Source: Deltaproteobacteria bacterium (GTDB lineage Bacteria; Desulfobacterota; Binatia; Binatales; Binataceae). From it: 64,000 nt of DNA. The notes under the pieces were generated by a model that did not search any database, was not told where the DNA came from, and saw only the letters and a list, made by a program, of their open reading frames with translations. Location of the stretch: contig JAFAHS010000071.1 in the NCBI GenBank assembly GCA_019237115.1, positions 1-64,000 on the forward strand, in the 5' to 3' direction. This document shows, one piece after another, positions 1 through 8,332 of the stretch (its first letter is position 1; every line of letters starts with the position of its first letter). The translations under genes were made by a program, and so were the position numbers.

Positions 1-111
1 GGCGGCCGCACCACCCAGGTGTGGGACGCGACCGTCATTACCCTGGAGACCGGAAAAACCCTCGCCCTGTTCCGGTGCACGCAACTCGTCCTTTATCCTG
101 CCGCCGAATGA
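1..111 (+). CDS. C-terminal end of a PaaI-like hotdog thioesterase (partial)
   Basis: An open frame enters from the left edge and stops at the TGA at 109-111, giving the last 36 residues of a protein. The order Gly-Arg-Thr, a V-W-D-A strand, then G-K-T-L-A-L-F-R-C-T-Q is what the final two beta strands of PaaI/YbgC-type hotdog acyl-CoA thioesterases look like. These enzymes hydrolyse acyl-CoA thioesters in the cytoplasm. Only the tail is visible, so the family call rests on a short stretch. It sits 62 bp upstream of the SDR gene on the same strand and may share a transcript with it. Confidence 0.55.
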   Translation, partial: GGRTTQVWDATVITLETGKTLALFRCTQLVLYPAAE

Positions 112-173
112 GGAAAAAGGGCTGGCAACGCGCGGGGAGGTCTTAAGCTGTCTCTGCGCGGGAGGAAATCTCG

Positions 174-1112
174 ATGGCCAATCCCAACTGGACCGCAGCC
201 GACCTTCCGGATCTGTCGGGCAAGACCATCATTGTCACCGGTGCAAATAGCGGCATCGGCTATGAGGCCGCACTCGAGTTCAGTCGCCACCGGGCCGCCG
301 TGATATTGGCCTGCCGCAGCATGGAAAAGGCGGGCGCGGCGGTCGCGCAGATCAAGGCTGCTTATCCCGATGCCGCGGTCGAGGCGACGGAGCTCGACCT
401 GGCCAGCTTGGGTTCGGTGCGCACGTTCGCCGACGCGTTTAAAAAAAATCATGACCGGCTCCATATCCTGTGTAACAACGCCGGTGTGATGGCAATTCCC
501 TATCGGCGTACGGCCGACGGCTTCGAGATGCAGATGGGCACCAACCACTTCGGTCATTTCGCGCTCACCGGTTTGCTCTTCGATAGGTTGTTGGCCACAG
601 AGGATGCGCGGGTGGTCACGGTGAGCAGCGGCGCCCATAGGATAGGGTCGATTCGGTTTGACGATTTGAATTGGGAGCACGGGTATCGCAAGTGGCTCGC
701 TTATGGGCAAAGCAAGCTCGCCAACCTCTTGTTCTGTCTGGAGTTGCAGCGCCGCCTCGAAAAGGCACGCACGCGCATGATAAGCGTCGCATGTCATCCG
801 GGCTACGCCGCCACCAATCTGCAGGCGGCGGGACCCAGGATGGCAGGGTCCTCGATAATGGAATCTCTCATGGCGGTCGCAAACAGCCTGTTTGCGCAAA
901 ACGCAGCCATGGGAGCGCTGCCGACCCTGTATGCCGCGACCTCGCCCGAAGTGCGGGGCGGCGACTATATCGGGCCTGCCGGGTTGGGCGAGTTGTGGGG
1001 AACGCCCGCCAAGGTGGGGCGCAGCAGCGCCGCCAGCGATGCCTCAGCCGCCGCGCGTCTATGGGAGGTCTCCGAGCGGCTCACCGGGGTCCACTATCCG
1101 GCATCGAGCTGA
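174..1112 (+). CDS. short-chain dehydrogenase/reductase (retinol dehydrogenase/WWOX-like)
   Basis: A 312-residue classical-type SDR, an NAD(P)-dependent cytoplasmic oxidoreductase. Visible signatures are the TGANSGIG cofactor loop near residue 22, the NNAG motif near residue 101, and the catalytic Y-x-x-x-K (YGQSK) near residue 177, with a preceding Ser in VTVSSGAH. The pattern N-H-F-G-H-F after NNAG is typical of the WWOX/retinol-dehydrogenase-like subgroup. The ATG is preceded by GGAGG at 161-165 at good spacing, which fixes the start. The substrate cannot be inferred. It converges on the DUF748 gene with only 9 bp between stop codons and is probably unrelated to the polysaccharide locus. 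Confidence 0.9.
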   Translation: MANPNWTAADLPDLSGKTIIVTGANSGIGYEAALEFSRHRAAVILACRSMEKAGAAVAQIKAAYPDAAVEATELDLASLGSVRTFADAFKKNHDRLHILCNNAGVMAIPYRRTADGFEMQMGTNHFGHFALTGLLFDRLLATEDARVVTVSSGAHRIGSIRFDDLNWEHGYRKWLAYGQSKLANLLFCLELQRRLEKARTRMISVACHPGYAATNLQAAGPRMAGSSIMESLMAVANSLFAQNAAMGALPTLYAATSPEVRGGDYIGPAGLGELWGTPAKVGRSSAASDASAAARLWEVSERLTGVHYPASS

Positions 1113-1121
1113 CGGTGAGAT

Positions 1122-4100
1122 TTATTTCAGCGCCATCGACAGATCGGCGCGGGTCGTCGCGCCGCTGGTGATGCCGTCGGCGTTGAGTTTCGGTGCCACG
1201 ACTGATAGTCGGTCCGCCGGTATGGTCGCAATGAGGTATTGGTGCACCGCGGCGGCGCGCCCGTCGGCAAGTTTCGGCAAATCGTCCTTGCTCACCGGTG
1301 CATTCTCGATCATGAGCTTTTTCATCTGGTCGCGGGGAACCTCTTTGGCCAGCCCGACCACGTTGCGCGGCTTGGGAATTTTGGCCTTGTAATAGGCGCG
1401 CTCGAGATACCTGTCGTAGTCGCCCTGGGTTACCTGCACGGTTTGCGGGTCCCTGCCGATGTCCCGTGCTTTCGCCGCGCGGATCTGATCATTCACCCAC
1501 GCTTCACGCAGTCCGTCGAGATCTTTGTCGGGATCCACGCGGCCGCAGATGCTGAGGCGAAGGGTCGGACGATCGCGCAGCGCGTTCCCCAGCGTAGTCA
1601 GTCCGTTCTTTGCGTTTTCATCCAGGGTGGCGAGGCCTGGGGTAAAGGCGACATAGGAAAGGTCCTGGGTTGCGGTATCTCCGCTTCCACCCCCACCACC
1701 CGCGATCCCTCCGATGGCTGACGCCAGCAGGGTGAACGGCGCAGTGACCGCCTTGGTGATCACGTTCAGGAAGGCACCCCAGATGACCGAACCGAGGCTG
1801 AATTGCGGATCCGAGAGCGAACCGGAGACCGGAATATTGAGGTTGATCTCGCCGCGCGAGTTCTTGAGTACGGCGACCGCGAAGCGGACCGGCAGGTTCC
1901 TGGCGGTGGAATTCTCCACCCGATCGCCGAAGGTAAGCTGGTCGAGGAAGATGTGATTGTTCGCGGTCAGCTTTCCCTGGTCGAGCAGGTAGTGAACGTC
2001 CACGTTGAGGGAGCCTTTTATGATCGGATACCCCGTGTACTTGGTGGAGTAAGCGGAGAGCGGGGTGAGCTCGATGCCCTTCGCATTGGCCTTCAGATCC
2101 ACGAACGCCAGCGGGGTGAGCGGATTGACCGAACCACTGATATTGAGCGGCGCGCTGCCGTTGACCTGGCCCTGTAGCTCGACGTCTGCAGGCTGCTGGG
2201 TCTTGGTCCCGAACGCGCCGATCGACCCGGTGATATCTGTCAAATTCGCCGAATAGTTCGGTTTAATGAAATCGTCTGTGTAGTCTACGTGTCCGCCCTC
2301 CAGCGTAACCTTGTCGACCATGAGGTCCGCGTTCATCGGTTGGGCCGCCGCCGTGGCCGCTGCCCCGGGCGCCGGGGTAGCGGTCGGGACCGGGGCCTTG
2401 GCGCCCGGCAGCACTTCCCCCTCCTGCAGTTCTTCGCGGGTCAGCGACTTGGGTGCGGCATTGGGCTGGGCGACGATATCGCTCAAGTTCAACTTGCCGG
2501 CGCTGTTCAGGATCACGCGCGCGTCGAAGTTTGCCAGTGCGATCGATCGCACGTGAACTTTCGGCGCGCCTTCGCCGATTGCGGCATCGACGTCCCTGAG
2601 GCTCAGTGATTTCCAATCCACGAAATTGTCGCCGGTAGCCTTGTCGATAGCGGCAAAGTTGGTCAACGCGAGGTCGCCGCGATATTTGACGTGGTAGTCC
2701 TTTTTGACCTCCTGTACGCCCGCGTGAGCGTTCATCGTGAGCTCGGCGCTGGTGAGCTGGGCATTCAGTTTCGTACTCACGTAATTGTTGATCGCGGAGA
2801 GGTCGAGGTTCTTGGTCTCGACGCTCAGCTCGGTGCTGAGCGGATCGATCGCGGCGTTGCCGTCGATTTTGAAGGTGCCGCGCCGGTTGCGGACACCATC
2901 GACCTGGACCCCGAACGGTTTGGCGAAATCGTTGGTTACGTCCTTCAGATGGATGTTGAGCGGCGCGAACTGGGCACGCACCACCTTCGGGGTGGCATAG
3001 TCCACGAACCGGGCGTCGGTTTTTTCCAGCGCGATCGATTGGACCTGGTAGTGCCACGGCGGTGCGGGCGGCTCGGCCGCCGGTTTCGCCACACTGCGTT
3101 CCTCGCGTTCGGTCCTGGCGGATTCACTGCGGTGCGATTCCGTACGAGGCGGCTCGGTCTTTTTCATTAATTCGGTCAAACTCAGGTGGCCGTCCTTGCT
3201 GCGCTGGAAGAAGAGCTTGATTCCGTCGCTGCGAACCTCCTTCACCGCAACCTGCCGTGACGCAAGATCGAACTTATCCAGGGTAACCCCGAAGTGCGTC
3301 CACGCCACGGGCGGATCTTTCATACGCGGCTCTTGGATGGCGAGGCTGTCGATCGCAAGATCGGCGGGTTCCGCGTGAAGGTTGAACTGGTCGCTGGCAA
3401 AGTGGGTCTGCAGGGTTCCGTGGGCGCTCAGCTTCCCCGAACTTAGGGTTCCCGCAAACACGCTCTGCGCGAATGCCTGGAGGCTCGGCAAATCGACTTG
3501 ATCGAGCGCCACCTCGCCGGTCGCATCGGACTTTGGAAGCTGGAGCGTGCCCTTTAACGTGACGGTGCCACCCGTGTGCACGTTCGCCGCCAGCTGATAA
3601 TCCGCGGGCAACTGACCGCTGAGCCGCAAGTGCTTGACCTGGGCGTTCAATCCGTCCAGCGCGACGTTGGCCGGGCTGCCTGCGCTCAGATCGGTGTAGC
3701 TTGCGGCGCTATTCATCACTTTGATCGAGTCGACGGCAACATCGTACGGCGAGCTTTCCTGTTGCCTTTGGGCCGCTTGCGCAGCGGGTGCGGGTGCGGC
3801 GGCCGCCTGCACCTTGCGCGTGGTGGTGGCCACCTCCTGCGCGGCGGTGACCACCACCTTGCGCGCCGGAGGTGTGGCGAACATGGTGACGACGTTCAGC
3901 GTGCGATCTTGATTGCGTACCACGTTTGCCTTGAGCCCCATGAGCGCGATCTCGCTTAGGTAAGCCACATGATCGAGTGGCCCCAGCTGGTCAACCTTCA
4001 CTTCGCCGTGATCGAGGGCCAGCACTGGCGTGTTCGATGAATCGCGCATGTCGAGCTGGTCGACCGCGACGGCGCCGTTGAGCACGATGGTCGGGCCGGT

Positions 4101-4946
4101 ATCGGCCTGCCGGAAATGGAGCAGCATATCGACGGATAGCGCGCCCGACGGCAACTTGAGCGCCATCGAAGGCGGCAGGTAGCTGATGAACTGCGGCAGA
4201 TCGATACGATGGAAGGTCAGGGTGAAGGCGGAGTCGCGGGTGCCCGCAAATGGTCGCGAAGCTCCCTGGACAGCTATCAGCGTGCCATCGACGACCATCT
4301 TCAGCAACGGCTGCACGACGTAATCGATCTTACCGGGCAGGTTCGCGATGAATGGCACATCGAGTTCGAGCTGCTTGATTTCGTGATGCGAGCCGACTTT
4401 TTCGTCATCGAAGGTGACGTCGCCATCGTTGATGCGAATGTTGGCCACCGAGAACTTGAGCGGTTTGGAAGGCGCTTGCGGCGACGGCTCTGCGCTCGGG
4501 GCGAGCAGGTCGGAGAAGTTGAATGTGCCATCGGCGTTGCGAACGACGTTGATGGCCGGTTTATCCAGCGTGAACTCCTTGACTATCGGTTTGATCCGAA
4601 AAAAAGAGCTCCACCCTGCTTTCAGGTCGAGATGTGCGAACCCCGCTAGTGGCTTCTCGTTGCCGTGACTTCCGACCAGCAAATCATTGACCTGGAGGCG
4701 AAGCGTGTAAGGGTTGAAGCGAATCGTACCGACGCTGACCGGCCGATGGAGGCTGGTCGCGACTTGGCCGGTCAGTATGCGGCGCAGAACGTGCGGCACC
4801 ACCAGAAATCCGCCGATCGTGAAGATCAGCAGGAGCACCAAAACCGCGATGCCGATCCGCCGTCCGCGGCGCGTTTTAGCCAGTTCAGCCGCACGCTCCG
4901 CGATCATCGACCCGCGTTGCAGATAGATGTTTTCGGAGTCGGGCAT
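1122..4946 (-). CDS. DUF748 (AsmA-like) giant envelope protein
   Basis: A 1274-residue protein with one N-terminal membrane helix at about residues 30-52 after an Arg/Lys-rich cytoplasmic stretch, so most of it should lie in the periplasm. The opening (HRPVSVGTIRFNPYTLRLQV) and the repeated beta-rich segments with NADGTFNFSDL and SAGKLNLSDIV match the DUF748 family, relatives of AsmA/YhdP proteins that are thought to bridge the envelope for lipid transport. Ala/Pro-rich low-complexity linkers occur near residues 370-395 and 845-870. The C-terminal 200 residues contain an OmpA-like stretch (FTPGLATLDENAKNGLTTLG). Read from the minus strand, GGAAAGG lies just upstream of the ATG at 4944-4946. 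Function is inferred only from family. Confidence 0.85.
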   Translation of the reverse strand: MPDSENIYLQRGSMIAERAAELAKTRRGRRIGIAVLVLLLIFTIGGFLVVPHVLRRILTGQVATSLHRPVSVGTIRFNPYTLRLQVNDLLVGSHGNEKPLAGFAHLDLKAGWSSFFRIKPIVKEFTLDKPAINVVRNADGTFNFSDLLAPSAEPSPQAPSKPLKFSVANIRINDGDVTFDDEKVGSHHEIKQLELDVPFIANLPGKIDYVVQPLLKMVVDGTLIAVQGASRPFAGTRDSAFTLTFHRIDLPQFISYLPPSMALKLPSGALSVDMLLHFRQADTGPTIVLNGAVAVDQLDMRDSSNTPVLALDHGEVKVDQLGPLDHVAYLSEIALMGLKANVVRNQDRTLNVVTMFATPPARKVVVTAAQEVATTTRKVQAAAAPAPAAQAAQRQQESSPYDVAVDSIKVMNSAASYTDLSAGSPANVALDGLNAQVKHLRLSGQLPADYQLAANVHTGGTVTLKGTLQLPKSDATGEVALDQVDLPSLQAFAQSVFAGTLSSGKLSAHGTLQTHFASDQFNLHAEPADLAIDSLAIQEPRMKDPPVAWTHFGVTLDKFDLASRQVAVKEVRSDGIKLFFQRSKDGHLSLTELMKKTEPPRTESHRSESARTEREERSVAKPAAEPPAPPWHYQVQSIALEKTDARFVDYATPKVVRAQFAPLNIHLKDVTNDFAKPFGVQVDGVRNRRGTFKIDGNAAIDPLSTELSVETKNLDLSAINNYVSTKLNAQLTSAELTMNAHAGVQEVKKDYHVKYRGDLALTNFAAIDKATGDNFVDWKSLSLRDVDAAIGEGAPKVHVRSIALANFDARVILNSAGKLNLSDIVAQPNAAPKSLTREELQEGEVLPGAKAPVPTATPAPGAAATAAAQPMNADLMVDKVTLEGGHVDYTDDFIKPNYSANLTDITGSIGAFGTKTQQPADVELQGQVNGSAPLNISGSVNPLTPLAFVDLKANAKGIELTPLSAYSTKYTGYPIIKGSLNVDVHYLLDQGKLTANNHIFLDQLTFGDRVENSTARNLPVRFAVAVLKNSRGEINLNIPVSGSLSDPQFSLGSVIWGAFLNVITKAVTAPFTLLASAIGGIAGGGGGSGDTATQDLSYVAFTPGLATLDENAKNGLTTLGNALRDRPTLRLSICGRVDPDKDLDGLREAWVNDQIRAAKARDIGRDPQTVQVTQGDYDRYLERAYYKAKIPKPRNVVGLAKEVPRDQMKKLMIENAPVSKDDLPKLADGRAAAVHQYLIATIPADRLSVVAPKLNADGITSGATTRADLSMALK

Positions 4947-5421
4947 GGGCGCCTTTCCGCCTCTCAGGACCGGCTAGACCTGGCCTCCGGGCCGGATGGT
5001 CCCTACGGGGCGATGGTAAGCAAACCTGCGCGGGATTGCCATATCGGTACTACGCATCTCAAGGTTGAGGCGACGCTAACCGCCGCAAGATTCAGCCCGA
5101 AACGAATGCGGAGGACTTTGCCGGGCCGGGTAGAGGAAGAAATCGTGTCATACGAGCAAAAGACACTTGTAAGTTGTAGCCAATCGACCCTCGGCTGAGA
5201 CCTCCTCTGCTACTCATTGTCGAATTTGAGAAACGTCTCCCACGTTGGGAGGCGACTAAACCCGCGGCGAAGGGGGGTGTGGAGGTTCTCCCGGGGAAAG
5301 CACAAGGCAGCTCACAACTCCGCGCGGTGCCACCTGTAAAAGCTTCCGGCCGTTGATGTTCTCTCTTACAAAGCTCCCGCTTATATCGCCGTTTTCCGAG
5401 CTTTTTCCGGCGGCATAGCAC
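4947..5421. other. intergenic region between divergent genes
   Basis: This 475-bp gap separates the minus-strand DUF748 gene from the plus-strand NodB-like gene, so it must hold promoters for both directions. I see no conserved gene and no clear sigma-70 promoter. The short open frames on both strands lack recognisable motifs. Confidence 0.5.
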
Positions 5422-7314
5422 TTGCTGCCCTCCAGCGGGGTCGAGTGTGGTCGCGCCAACGACTCTTTGAGAGGTCACCGAGCATTGAGCTGGTCCAAGC
5501 GGGGAGATGCTGGATTCGGGGCGGCGACATTGGTCGTCCTGTCCAGCGGGCTTTCGAGAGAAACCGACGCCAAGCTGGCCCGACTTGCGGAAAAGTGGGG
5601 CATCGAGGCGGTTTTCCTCGATGTCGAAGGCGGTCAGCTGAGCGATTTCGCAAATCGGATCGATTCGCAGGGACCTGTGTGCCTGGCCGCAAGTGCGGCT
5701 TCGCTTGCCAGACTGCTCCCCGAGCCCAGCGGCCTGCTTGATAAATTCATCTCGGAGTTTCCGGCGGCGCTGTTTTATGGCTTCGACGGTTTGTCGGGGA
5801 CCAATGCAGCGTTGGCGTGGCTGACTGGAACCGCGGAACAACAATGCGTCGTGCTTCCAGACCCGGTGCAGCCCGAAGTCTCGTTTTCAACTGATTTGCC
5901 AAACGGTTGCGAGCTGCTGCGCGGGCTCGGCTTTCGCCTCGACAATAACAGCAGGTGGTGGCATGGCTTTCCCGGTCTGGGCGGCACGGCGCTTATGAAG
6001 ATCGGTGAGCTCACCCGCTTTGCGAGTTTTGCGCGTGGACCGTCACGGGTTTTTCTGCTGGCGGGAAGTGAGCTGCTCGATGTCGACGCTCCCGCGTCGC
6101 CCTCCGACCAGGGGGCGGAGCTCTACGCGCAGCTTGCGCCGTGGTTGATGTTCCTGCGCAGCGGGTTTGGCAAGTGGTGCTGGCACAATCCGAACCCGCG
6201 GGCGGCCTGGATCATTGACGATCCGCTGCTCAGGGAGAATTACGGCTTTCTACGCTACTCCGACCTGATCGAGGCGCTCGACGCCGACGACCTTACCGCA
6301 TCCATCGCGTTCATACCGTGGAACCGCGGTCGCAACTCGGCGGACACCATCGGGTTGTTCCGCTCCCGTGATGATCGGCTGTCGGTCTGCATTCACGGCT
6401 GCGACCACACCGAGAACGAGTTCGGTTCGGGCAGCTCTGGCGCGCTGCGCGCCAAAGCGAGCACCGCGGTGGCGCGGATGGAGGAGCTGCGGATGCGGGA
6501 GGGTCTCGGCTACGAACCGGTCATGGTTTTCCCGCAAGGCGGCTTTTGCAAGGGCGCCCTCGAGGCGCTGGCCGCCGAGGGTTTTCTGGCGGCGCTCAAC
6601 ACCTCGGTTTTCGCCACGAACCACCAGCCGGGCGACCTGGTGGTCGGGGATCTGCTCGACCCTGCAATTTCGCGCTACGGAAGATGTCCCCTGTTTTCGC
6701 GAAAATACCCGCTCAGCGTTTTCCCGGTGGCCTTCGATCTGTTTGTCGGCAAACCGGCGCTGCTGGTGGAGCATCACGGCTTTTTCCGCAACGGATGTCG
6801 CCCGATGACGGATTTCGTGCGGCGGCTTAGAGTTCAGTCACCAGAACTGACCTGGTCCTCGCCGGCGGAAATTTTCACAGAGACGGCGTTACATCAAAAG
6901 ATTAGCCAGCACGAAACCCGGGTCCGCTTCTACGCCGATCGGTTTCTGTTGCACAACTTCTCTGATCGCCGCACGACCTACCGGTTCCAACGAACCGGAC
7001 AATTTACCGGGGTCTCTCATATCTTGTGCGACGGCGAAGCATTGGAGGCTGAAGTCTCGGAGTCGGAGCTGGCCAGCGAAGTGACGCTCAACCCGGGCGA
7101 GGTAGTGCGCATCGAGGTGCCGGGCGCGCGGGTGCCGGGTGCCGCCGCGGTTTCGGGATCTCTTCCCTACCGCGCGAAGGTCGCGGCGCGCCGCTACCTT
7201 TCCGAATTTCGTGACAACTACGTAGCCCGCAATGTGTGGCTGCTCTCGGCCTCCGAAAAGGTCAAGCGTCGTCTGACCCTGCCGCGCAGATCGCCGGCCC
7301 CGGCGCTCCATTGA
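5422..7314 (+). CDS. NodB/polysaccharide-deacetylase-like protein
   Basis: A 630-residue protein of unusual size. Its middle carries the landmarks of a NodB-type deacetylase fold: an Asp pair in WIIDDPLL near residue 264, a His-containing metal motif IHGCDHTENEFG near residue 323, and FPQGGFCKGALEAL near residue 369 in place of the usual R-x-P-Y-G loop. Such enzymes remove acetyl groups from polysaccharide aminosugars, but the amino-terminal 200 residues and carboxy-terminal beta-rich 130 residues are not typical, so substrate is unknown. There is no signal peptide. The longest frame starts at TTG 5422; a start near the TTG at about 5530 is possible. It heads a same-strand run with a methyltransferase, FkbH-like protein, acyltransferase and ACP. 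Confidence 0.65.
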   Translation: MLPSSGVECGRANDSLRGHRALSWSKRGDAGFGAATLVVLSSGLSRETDAKLARLAEKWGIEAVFLDVEGGQLSDFANRIDSQGPVCLAASAASLARLLPEPSGLLDKFISEFPAALFYGFDGLSGTNAALAWLTGTAEQQCVVLPDPVQPEVSFSTDLPNGCELLRGLGFRLDNNSRWWHGFPGLGGTALMKIGELTRFASFARGPSRVFLLAGSELLDVDAPASPSDQGAELYAQLAPWLMFLRSGFGKWCWHNPNPRAAWIIDDPLLRENYGFLRYSDLIEALDADDLTASIAFIPWNRGRNSADTIGLFRSRDDRLSVCIHGCDHTENEFGSGSSGALRAKASTAVARMEELRMREGLGYEPVMVFPQGGFCKGALEALAAEGFLAALNTSVFATNHQPGDLVVGDLLDPAISRYGRCPLFSRKYPLSVFPVAFDLFVGKPALLVEHHGFFRNGCRPMTDFVRRLRVQSPELTWSSPAEIFTETALHQKISQHETRVRFYADRFLLHNFSDRRTTYRFQRTGQFTGVSHILCDGEALEAEVSESELASEVTLNPGEVVRIEVPGARVPGAAAVSGSLPYRAKVAARRYLSEFRDNYVARNVWLLSASEKVKRRLTLPRRSPAPALH

Positions 7315-7396
7315 GTGGAGAGGATCCTTTGAAAACCGGGACCGGCAAAATCTCGTGTGCAACCGCAGAGGTGATTGGCACCCACGGAGTGGCACT

Positions 7397-8269
7397 ATGC
7401 TGGTAAAAAAGTTTCTTCATCAACCGAGTGCGCGCAATCGAATGGTCAGAGAGAGGCTGACCGAGCCGCTGCACTTGAATCTGGCCTCCTTACTGGTCGC
7501 CGTGTTTGGTGGGGTGCGTTCCAGGATCGCGTTCGATCTGGTTCAGCGCCCCCACTATGCCTACGGATTGCTCGAAGCCGCCGACCAGGCTCGCAAGGCG
7601 GGACTCTCCGCCTTCACGGCGGTCGAGTTCGGTGTCGCGGCTGGTGAAGGGCTGATTAATATGTGCCGCGTCGCGCAGTTGATCACCGCGGAAACCGGTG
7701 TCGCGGTGCAGGTCGCCGGCTTCGACAGCGGAGAGGGCATGCCGCCGGCGCAGGACTTTCGCGACCATCCGGAACAGTTTGGACTCGGCGATTTCCCGAT
7801 GGACCGGGCCCGGCTCGAGAACAAGTTGCCCGCCAACTGCAGGTTGGTACTTGGCGACGTAAGCAAGACGGTACCCGAGTTCCTCAAGTCGAATCTTACC
7901 CCCGAGAGGCCGCTTGGCTTTGCCGCGTTCGATCTCGACTACTACACCTCGACCAAGCATGCCTTGCGACTGCTGTCCGACGCCGATGCCGCTAACTATC
8001 TGTTTTTACCGGTTCTGTATTTCGACGATATCGTGTTGCCGCAGTATTCGGACTGGGCGGGCGAGTCGCTCGCGATCAACGAGTTCAATGCCGAGCACGA
8101 GCTGCGCAAGATCCAGCAGTTCCGGTTTTTACGCTCCCGGCGACTGCTGAAGAATGCGCGCTGGATCGATCAAATTTTTATCCTGCACCTGTTTGATCAT
8201 CCCGAGGTGCGAGAGACGCACGCGCAGCGGCGCATGCAAAACGTTTATCTGAACGAGATGGGTTCCTGA
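7397..8269 (+). CDS. TylF/macrocin-O-methyltransferase-like SAM methyltransferase
   Basis: A 290-residue class I SAM-dependent methyltransferase. The glycine-rich SAM loop is EFGVAAGEG near residue 79; the later FDLDYYTSTKHAL and YFDDI segments match the TylF family, which methylates sugar hydroxyls in macrolide and polysaccharide pathways using divalent metal. The frame is open from GTG 7355, but ATG 7397 is preferred because GGAG at 7385-7388 lies at correct spacing. It follows the NodB-like gene by 82 bp and precedes the FkbH-like gene by 63 bp. Probable role: methylation of a sugar or an acyl decoration. Substrate not visible. Confidence 0.75.
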   Translation: MLVKKFLHQPSARNRMVRERLTEPLHLNLASLLVAVFGGVRSRIAFDLVQRPHYAYGLLEAADQARKAGLSAFTAVEFGVAAGEGLINMCRVAQLITAETGVAVQVAGFDSGEGMPPAQDFRDHPEQFGLGDFPMDRARLENKLPANCRLVLGDVSKTVPEFLKSNLTPERPLGFAAFDLDYYTSTKHALRLLSDADAANYLFLPVLYFDDIVLPQYSDWAGESLAINEFNAEHELRKIQQFRFLRSRRLLKNARWIDQIFILHLFDHPEVRETHAQRRMQNVYLNEMGS

Positions 8270-8332
8270 TGAGCCGCTCCACTCAGCTGAAGGCCTCCCC
8301 CTTGAGTCGCGGCAGAGAGGACGCGTGAGTCA

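Noticed and set aside
93..899. Long minus-strand open frame opposite the short-chain dehydrogenase
   Set aside because: It has no family motif and lies fully opposite a clear SDR gene; high-GC codon bias creates such antisense frames.
2263..3057. 264-codon minus-strand frame inside the DUF748 gene in another frame
   Set aside because: Arg/Gln/Gly-rich translation typical of a shifted frame of a real gene.
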